A stretch of 64,000 nt of DNA from Patella vulgata (lineage: Eukaryota > Mollusca > Gastropoda > Patellidae), in contig NC_065881.2 of NCBI RefSeq assembly GCF_932274485.2, positions 77,006,702-77,070,701 of the forward strand, in the 5' to 3' direction. This document shows positions 58,688-64,000 of this stretch, piece by piece (the stretch's first letter is position 1; the number at the start of each line of letters is the position of its first letter). Both the position numbers and the translations under genes were made by a program. The notes under the pieces are model-generated. The model was not told the origin of the DNA, did not search any database, and saw nothing but the letters and a program-made list of their open reading frames with translations.

Positions 58688-58888
58688 TTCTGCTCTGACT
58701 GGGCTAATGAAGATGGCCATACGCCATACAGTGTGTTATGAGGGAAATTTTGGCCGGGCAGCGGTACTATGGCCTACTCTTATATCTGCCAAGGGATCAT
58801 TTACGTGAATGCCAAAATCCTGATGAACTTTCTCGGCCAATGCAGGGATCGAACACGCGACCTCCAGGCTAGCGAGCCAGTGTCTGAT
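58688..58888 (-). repeat. SINE-B with internal deletion
   Basis: 'tctgctctgactgggctaat' to 'gggatcgaacacgcgacctc'; about 120 bp between 'acgtgaatgcc' and 'aaaatcctgatg' are missing. Confidence 0.82.
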
Positions 58889-59078
58889 TCCAAATCCAAA
58901 TAACTTGATTGAAGTATTATGGTGATGAAAAGACAGTGTGTGTGATTGGAATGGTGGCAGGATTTATTCAGATCTAAACAAATACATGTACATAAATACT
59001 ACCGCTCTTCACCTTAATGAATTTAGTTAAATTTCTTTATTTGAAAGTTCTTAGTTCTAAATAAGTTAACTTTATTAA

Positions 59079-59447
59079 AGCGAGAATTTCATATTTTCTA
59101 AGAAAGTCAAAACATAATTATTTCTATGTCTTTTGCTCAATAGGTTATCAACTCACTATTATACGACCATGGGCATTATTTCCCACCCTTAAAAATCATT
59201 GACACAGGAAATAATAACACAATTACCTCCCTTGTTTTCCTATCGCCTCCATGCATTAGCTACCTTCAAACGTTGGAATTTGAAGTTGAAAATGATATTT
59301 TTGCCAATTTCTCAGCTGGCAATAGTGAATTATAGGATTAATAGGATTATTCTTTAACAAGGTAGGACGGTTTATGGATACCATCTATTTTAAGGCTCTA
59401 TTTTAATAAATTTTAAAAATATATCTTAAAAATATGAAATTGTTGGA
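59079..59447. mobile_element. TTAA-flanked MITE-2, copy 2
   Basis: Starts AGCGAGAATTTCATATTTTC after TTAA (59075-59078). The right end is decayed ('aaaatatgaaattgttgg'). The interior is close to the copy at 10498-10865. Confidence 0.82.
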
Positions 59448-59509
59448 CTAAAAACCAACATTTACAGTAGTATACATAAAAACATCACATGTAGAAATCA
59501 TGCATCAGT

Positions 59510-59770
59510 TTACGTGGTTTTCCCTTGGTGTAGGTGCAGATCGGAGGGCCTTGGAAGGAACATGGTCTAGTTGTTCGGATCGGATGAAAAAACAAGGTCC
59601 TGCGTACATGTTGGTGTACATATAAAAGAATTCTTGACAATTTGAATTTAAGAGTAGGCTGTAGCGCTGCTGCCTGGGCAAAATTTCTATCACAATATGA
59701 TGATGTCTGCCTTTATCAGCCCGGTTCATTCAGAAAAGTAGAACGTTGAACCGCATTTCATGTCATTTTA
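59510..59770 (+). repeat. SINE-B, head-truncated
   Basis: 'gcagatcggagggccttgg' to 'gtagaacgttgaaccgcatt' and 'catgtcatttt' tail. Confidence 0.75.
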
Positions 59771-59849
59771 AACAGTGGTTAGTGGATCAGCTTTTTACAT
59801 ATGGACTTCCTATAGGGACTTTGGAAATTTTAGTCAGCTGTTATTGATT

Positions 59850-60125
59850 GCGCGAGCTTTAGATCATAAAGTCTGCGATTGAGTCAAGTAGCATGGTTTT
59901 CAATTCCCAGCTTGTACATGACAAGGAGTAGGGTCACCTGTCCAAACTAGTGGATTTCCTGCGGGTCCTCCGATTTCCTACCACTGCTAAAGACCCCTAT
60001 GCACAAGTGAATAATTGAAATAAAATTGAACCATGTTAGTCTCAAAGGGACCTAGTTTGTGTCAAGTGGACATTAAACACCCCCTCTCTCTCTCTCTCTC
60101 TCTCTCTCGCTCTCTCTCTCTCTCT
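59850..60125 (+). repeat. SINE-A, diverged, with long (CT)n tail
   Basis: Decayed head, 'gacaaggagtagggtcacctg' in parts, 'gtcaagtggacattaaacac' and a (CT)n run at 60080-60125. It ends about 120 bp before the acceptor of ARRDC exon 1. Confidence 0.8.
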
Positions 60126-60257
60126 TTGTAATGGTTTTAAATAATAATGTAATCAGAAAATAATGCAGGACTCGAAAATTCAGAAAATTTTGATGGCAAA
60201 TCATGGAATTATCTCCCTTTTTATGTTTTTTTTAAAATATTTTTGTAGGTATAAAGA

Positions 60258-63200
60258 ATGAAGATAGCACAGTTTTATATTTCATTAGAACGGTGCAATG
60301 GTGTTTATGATGCTGGTGAGAAATTAATAGGTCAAGTTATTGTTAAACTGAACAAACCATTAGATGTTAAACGTAAGTATTTAAATTAATGGAAGCTACC
60401 ATGTTTTGTTCTTCTTTAAAATGACTATTGCCAGCTGAGTACATTGGTTGTGTAGAAATAACACACTGCTGTCAATCAGATAATTGCTAATAAGTCAGCC
60501 TGACATACAATGAAATGAGATTGATTTCATATAGTGCTATGATGGATATTTTACATGGACATGAGCAGTTTTGTGGTTTTTTTTGTCCCTTACGAACAAC
60601 TAGAAGCTGTTCCTTGCCAGGTTCTCCTTCTTGCATATCTGACAAGAGGATACCAAAACACACTGGGTTAGTGAGCCATTGTCATGATTCCATATAAGCT
60701 TGAAGATAAGATAATAATAGACTTGAAAAGGTGATTTTTCTCGAAACAGGAGCAACCTACATTGCGGTCAAACCCAGGAGCTCTTGGTAAGAGAGCTAGC
60801 GCCATGGGTTCAAATAAGCTTGAAGTCAAGATAATGGTTTACCATTTACAATGAAGAGTCACTGTCAGAAGGAAACAAAATGAAAGTAATTGCAATTTAC
60901 TAATTAATGGCGATGTCTGTTTTAATGTTTTAGGTATTTATCTGCATTGTGAAGGCAAAGCCAAGTCACACTGGGACGTCAATAAAGATGACAGCAGTAA
61001 ACATTATAAAGCTACAGAAAATTATATAAATGAAATTAAAATATTATATGATAATGGTACAGTGAAAAAAATATTTATTTACATCTATACATATCTAGCA
61101 GCATTGCTAGAATCTGTGCCACCTGTGTTTTTATGGCAAAATAAAATAGTCAGGCATCTTGTATCCTTCTACTGTCTTAATAGAAAAACAATTTTTTTTT
61201 GCAGTATAGTAAAAGGTGCTGCCACAAAAAAGTGCCACCCAGTCAAGTTTGGAAATAATGATTTTAGTGGCACCAGTCAAATTGTCAGACATTTTGATTA
61301 TAGTGTCAGAAACTACTCAAATTGAATCGGACATTTTGAACATTATGTCAGACATGTATTAAAAATATCATATTGTGTCTGACAAAGCCTGACATTATCA
61401 GTGATAGGCCCCAGCGTGGACCACCCCCTTACCCTCTTTAAGCTGAGCTACTGTCTGTATCTAAAAAGACAATTTATCACTCATTTATAGTAATTATCAT
61501 CTGTAACAATCTGTCATCAGATCACTCACTGTGGCTCCCTACGAAGACATAATTGTTATATGCTCTCATTCCATGTTTATTGTTATCTCTGTTGTCCGGG
61601 GTGGTTGGATGGCCGAATGTTTAGCATGTGCGCCCTTTATCATAAGGTCTGTCATTGAATCAGCTGGTGTGGTTTTGATTCCCCGATTGTGCCTGTCCAA
61701 CCTCGTGGGTTTTCTCTGGGTCCACCGGTTTCCTCTCACTGCTAAAGACCCCTACGTGCAAGCGAATTATTGAAATAAAATTGAACCCCATTTCTCTCTC
61801 TCTCACTCTCTCTGTTGTCCGTCTGTCCACAATTCACCGATATCATGCATATTTTTTTTGCCTCTGACCCTGAAACTGCTTCTGATGGAAGTAGAAATGG
61901 ACAATAATTTTATAAATCAATATATCACAATATGTAAATTTGATTGACAATATTTTTTTTACCGTTAAAAATACCGCAATAATACAATATATCATTTGAC
62001 TCTAGATTAAAGCCATTCCTCCAGCAATATTCTCTCAAAGATTATTGTATTTTATTGAAACAAAGTATAAATCAGATTGGTCATACAAAAGAATTCATAC
62101 TTCATAAATCAATACTCTACAGAGCTGTATTAAGGCATTAGTTTTGTATTTAACTAGAGCTGGACAATAACTTTTATGAATCAATATATCAGAATATGTA
62201 AATGTTATTGACAATTTTTTTTTTATACCACAATAATCCAATTTATCGTTTAACTCTCTTAAATATTCTGTGAAGTAATATTATATTTTATTGAAACATA
62301 TGTTTGCCGCCTCTTTTCGAGCCTTTTGTCTTGAAGCCATATGATATTGCATCAATGGCAATATATATTGTGGATTTTTATATTGATATCTCAGTAATAA
62401 AAATTACAAATATCATCCAGCCCTAGATGGAAGTATATTTGTTGCCGGGTAACACTATGGTTTAAGCGTTTAGATTTAAGTTCTCTGTATATTTTATAGG
62501 CAGTGGTGTAGCTGAATTTCCAGCAGGTTCCTATGTTTATCCATTTATAATAAATTTACCCAAGTCAATTCCCTCTTCATTTGAAGGACGTAAGGGCTAC
62601 ATACGCTACCTGTGTAAAGCATACATTGATAGAAATTGGAAGTCAGAAGAAGCAGAGCATGTGTTTACTATCATTCATCATTTAGATTTAAACCACATTC
62701 CTTCTGCTAGGGTAAGTGTTTACAAACCACTCGACATTCCTTTCGCTAGGGTAAGTTTTTACAAACCACTAGACATTCCCTCCCCTAGGGTAAGTATTTA
62801 CTAACCACTAGACATTCCTTCTTTTAGGGTAAGTTTTTACAAACCACTAGAAATTCCTTCCGCTAGGCTAAGTTTTTACAAACCACTAGACATTCCTTCT
62901 GCTAGGCTAAGTTTTTACAAACCACTAGACATTCCTTCTGCTAGTTTTTACAAACCACTAGACATTCCCTCTGCTAGGATAAGTTTTTACTAATCAATTT
63001 CCTTCTGCTAGGGTAAGTTTTTACTATCCACTAGATGTTCCCAGCTTTTTATTGTGAAATCTTTGGTGAAATGTCATTCTACTTTTCTACACCAACCAAG
63101 CTAATGATGATATGAAATTTTTGGTTAAAATATATGTCATTTATGCTTTTACCACATTGTACCGCATCAATTCAAGTATAAGTCAGAGCTGGTATTATTT

Positions 63201-63387
63201 ACAGGAACCATCCATTATACAGAAAGAAGAATCTGTAGAATCCTGCTGTTGTGACGAAGGTACCGTTTTTCTACAGTTAAAGCTAGAAAAAAGTGGTTTT
63301 GTGCCTGGTGAAACAATTAACTTCACGATTGACTGTCATAATAACTCTAACGTTGATATTGGACGAATCTCTCTTGATTTACTTCAG
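60258..63387 (+). CDS. Arrestin-domain-containing (ARRDC) protein, 5' part
   Basis: Alpha-arrestin adaptor; family members link membrane receptors and transporters to NEDD4-type ubiquitin ligases at endosomes. Exons 60258-60372, 60934-61056, 62500-62711 and 63205-63387 (211 codons) cover the arrestin N domain and the start of the C domain. Diagnostic blocks: FYISLERCNGVYDAGEKLIG (start of N domain), GIYLHCEGKAKSHW, EFPAGSYVYPFIINLPKSIP, GRKGYIRYLCKAYIDRNWK and KSGFVPGETINFTIDCHNNS, the last being the C-domain opening strand. It begins 9 bases after an acceptor, so a non-coding exon precedes it. The PPxY motifs expected at the C-terminus would lie beyond the window. The donor of exon 3 is the first of a tandem series. 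Confidence 0.9.
60508..60690 (-). repeat. SINE-B, old copy
   Basis: Decayed 'gaaatgagattg', 'tgtcccttacgaacaactag', 'ccttgccaggttctcc' and 'tctgacaagagg'. In ARRDC intron 1. Confidence 0.6.
61600..61815 (+). repeat. SINE-A with internal deletions
   Basis: 'ggttggatggccgaatg' head; part of the body after 'gattccccgattgt' and the tail block before 'aaccccatttctctctc' are missing. In ARRDC intron 2. Confidence 0.85.
61816..62154. other. Intron sequence with a partial hAT-like MITE copy
   Basis: 61897-62070 ('atggacaataattttataaa'..'ttttattgaaacaaa') resembles the left part of the element at 62155 and may be an older partial copy. Confidence 0.45.
62155..62430. mobile_element. hAT-like MITE
   Basis: Left 'ctagagctggacaataa' and right 'aatatcatccagccctag' are inverted. 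CTAGGGCTGG-type ends are common in hAT-derived MITEs of aquatic animals. No clean 8-bp target copy seen. It ends about 70 bp before ARRDC exon 3. Confidence 0.55.
62696..63040 (+). repeat. 39-bp minisatellite copying a splice donor
   Basis: Nine head-to-tail units of the pattern 'attccttctgctagggtaag' + 'tttttacaaaccactagac'. The first unit holds the real end of ARRDC exon 3. GGGTAAGT is intact in units 1-4 and 9, changed in units 5, 6 and 8, and lost in unit 7 by a short deletion. Confidence 0.95.
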
Positions 63388-63414
63388 GTAGGTTATAATA
63401 CTTTTATGTGCCAG

Positions 63415-63685
63415 AGGGGGGGTTGGATCGCCGAATGGTTAGCGCATGCGCTTGTATCATAAGGTCTGTCGTTGAGTCAACTGGCGTGGTTTCGATTCGA
63501 TACGTGACGAGTAGTTTCGCATGTCCATCCTCGTGGATTTTCCCGGCGTCCTCCAGTTTCCTTCCACGGCTAAAGACACCTACGCGCAAGCGAATTGTTG
63601 AAATAAAATTGAACCATATGTTAGTCACGAAATGACCTAGTTTGTGTCGAATGGACATTAAAGCCCATTTCTCTCTCTCTCTGTT
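63415..63685 (+). repeat. SINE-A, near full length
   Basis: 'ggggggttggatcgccgaat' to 'gaatggacattaaagcccat' plus (CT)n, with a B box 'ggtttcgattcg'. It starts about 28 bp after the donor of ARRDC exon 4. Confidence 0.88.
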
Positions 63686-64000
63686 TATGTGCCGGATATG
63701 TTAATCTTACAACTTGACAGCAGGTGTGGACTGAATAGTCTATGTTATGCAACAATGTCCAACACCAGGTGTGATCAAATAGTCATCAATTCCATTATGC
63801 TATAAGCTATAGCATATCTTGCAACAAACATTGTCACTAATGTTCAGAAATTGATCACCACTCAGATTTCTGGTGGGTGTATTTTACATGCATCTGGGTT
63901 AGAGATAATAAAAATTCTTGCATTTATATAGAGCAACATTTTCAATTAAAGTCTGCTTCGTGTCTGAGGTAGAACTATTCTAACACAGGAAACTATTCTT
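63686..64000. other. ARRDC intron 4, nothing recognised
   Basis: No exon or element seen up to the window end. Confidence 0.4.

Noticed and set aside
63404-63658. 84-codon minus-strand frame and similar frames at 42224, 49962, 2883 and 57415
   Set aside because: These recur because the SINE-A sequence happens to be open in this frame; there is no independent evidence of coding.

Overview
The window looks like AT-rich animal nuclear DNA, most likely from a marine mollusc (a gastropod such as a limpet is my best guess). The evidence is short exons with GT-AG introns, spiralian-type host genes and two tRNA-headed SINE families present in dozens of copies. The species assignment is inference from repeat style and protein similarity recalled from memory; no search was run.

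Gene order is: the 3' part of a TENT4/PAPD5-type non-canonical poly(A) polymerase (+, 298-4345); a 9-kb repeat-rich gap; an NKIRAS (kappaB-Ras) small GTPase (-, 14559-16506, last exon not found); a FoxH-type forkhead gene (+, 19814-22839); ribosomal protein eL13/RPL13 (-, 26119-28449, probable 5'UTR exon far upstream at 39746-39778); a cytosolic 5'-nucleotidase/metallophosphatase-like gene (+, 41190-54434, 13 coding exons); and the 5' part of an arrestin-domain (ARRDC) gene (+, 60258 to beyond the window). The exon sums of the TENT4, FoxH, RPL13, nucleotidase, ARRDC and transposase models are all multiples of three with no internal stop, which supports them. These host genes show no shared pathway; they are ordinary neighbours.

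The standout object is a 9,998-bp P-superfamily DNA transposon at 29121-39118. It has 30-bp perfect terminal inverted repeats, a 7-bp target duplication (GTTTGGG), a 12-bp internal inverted repeat near both ends, and a 12-exon THAP-domain transposase gene that reads open for 849 codons. Convergent to it, inside the same termini, is a second multi-exon gene on the minus strand. Its C-terminal part resembles the C-terminal domain that P/THAP9-type transposases normally carry at the end of their single protein and that the plus-strand gene seems to lack. This suggests a transposase divided between two convergent genes. The element probably sits in intron 1 of RPL13.

Other mobile DNA: a Tc1-like element (23951-25387) with matching termini and a frameshifted transposase; an internally deleted Tc1-like relative (44528-45234); TTAA-flanked MITEs of two families; a MULE-type MITE pair with 9-10-bp target duplications; a fold-back element with subterminal minisatellites and a PHD-like reading frame (17064-17960); and a hAT-like MITE (62155-62430). 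Two local rearrangements touch host splicing: a 39-bp minisatellite that copies the splice donor of ARRDC exon 3, and a 199-bp tandem duplication that copies the acceptor and start of the last nucleotidase exon.
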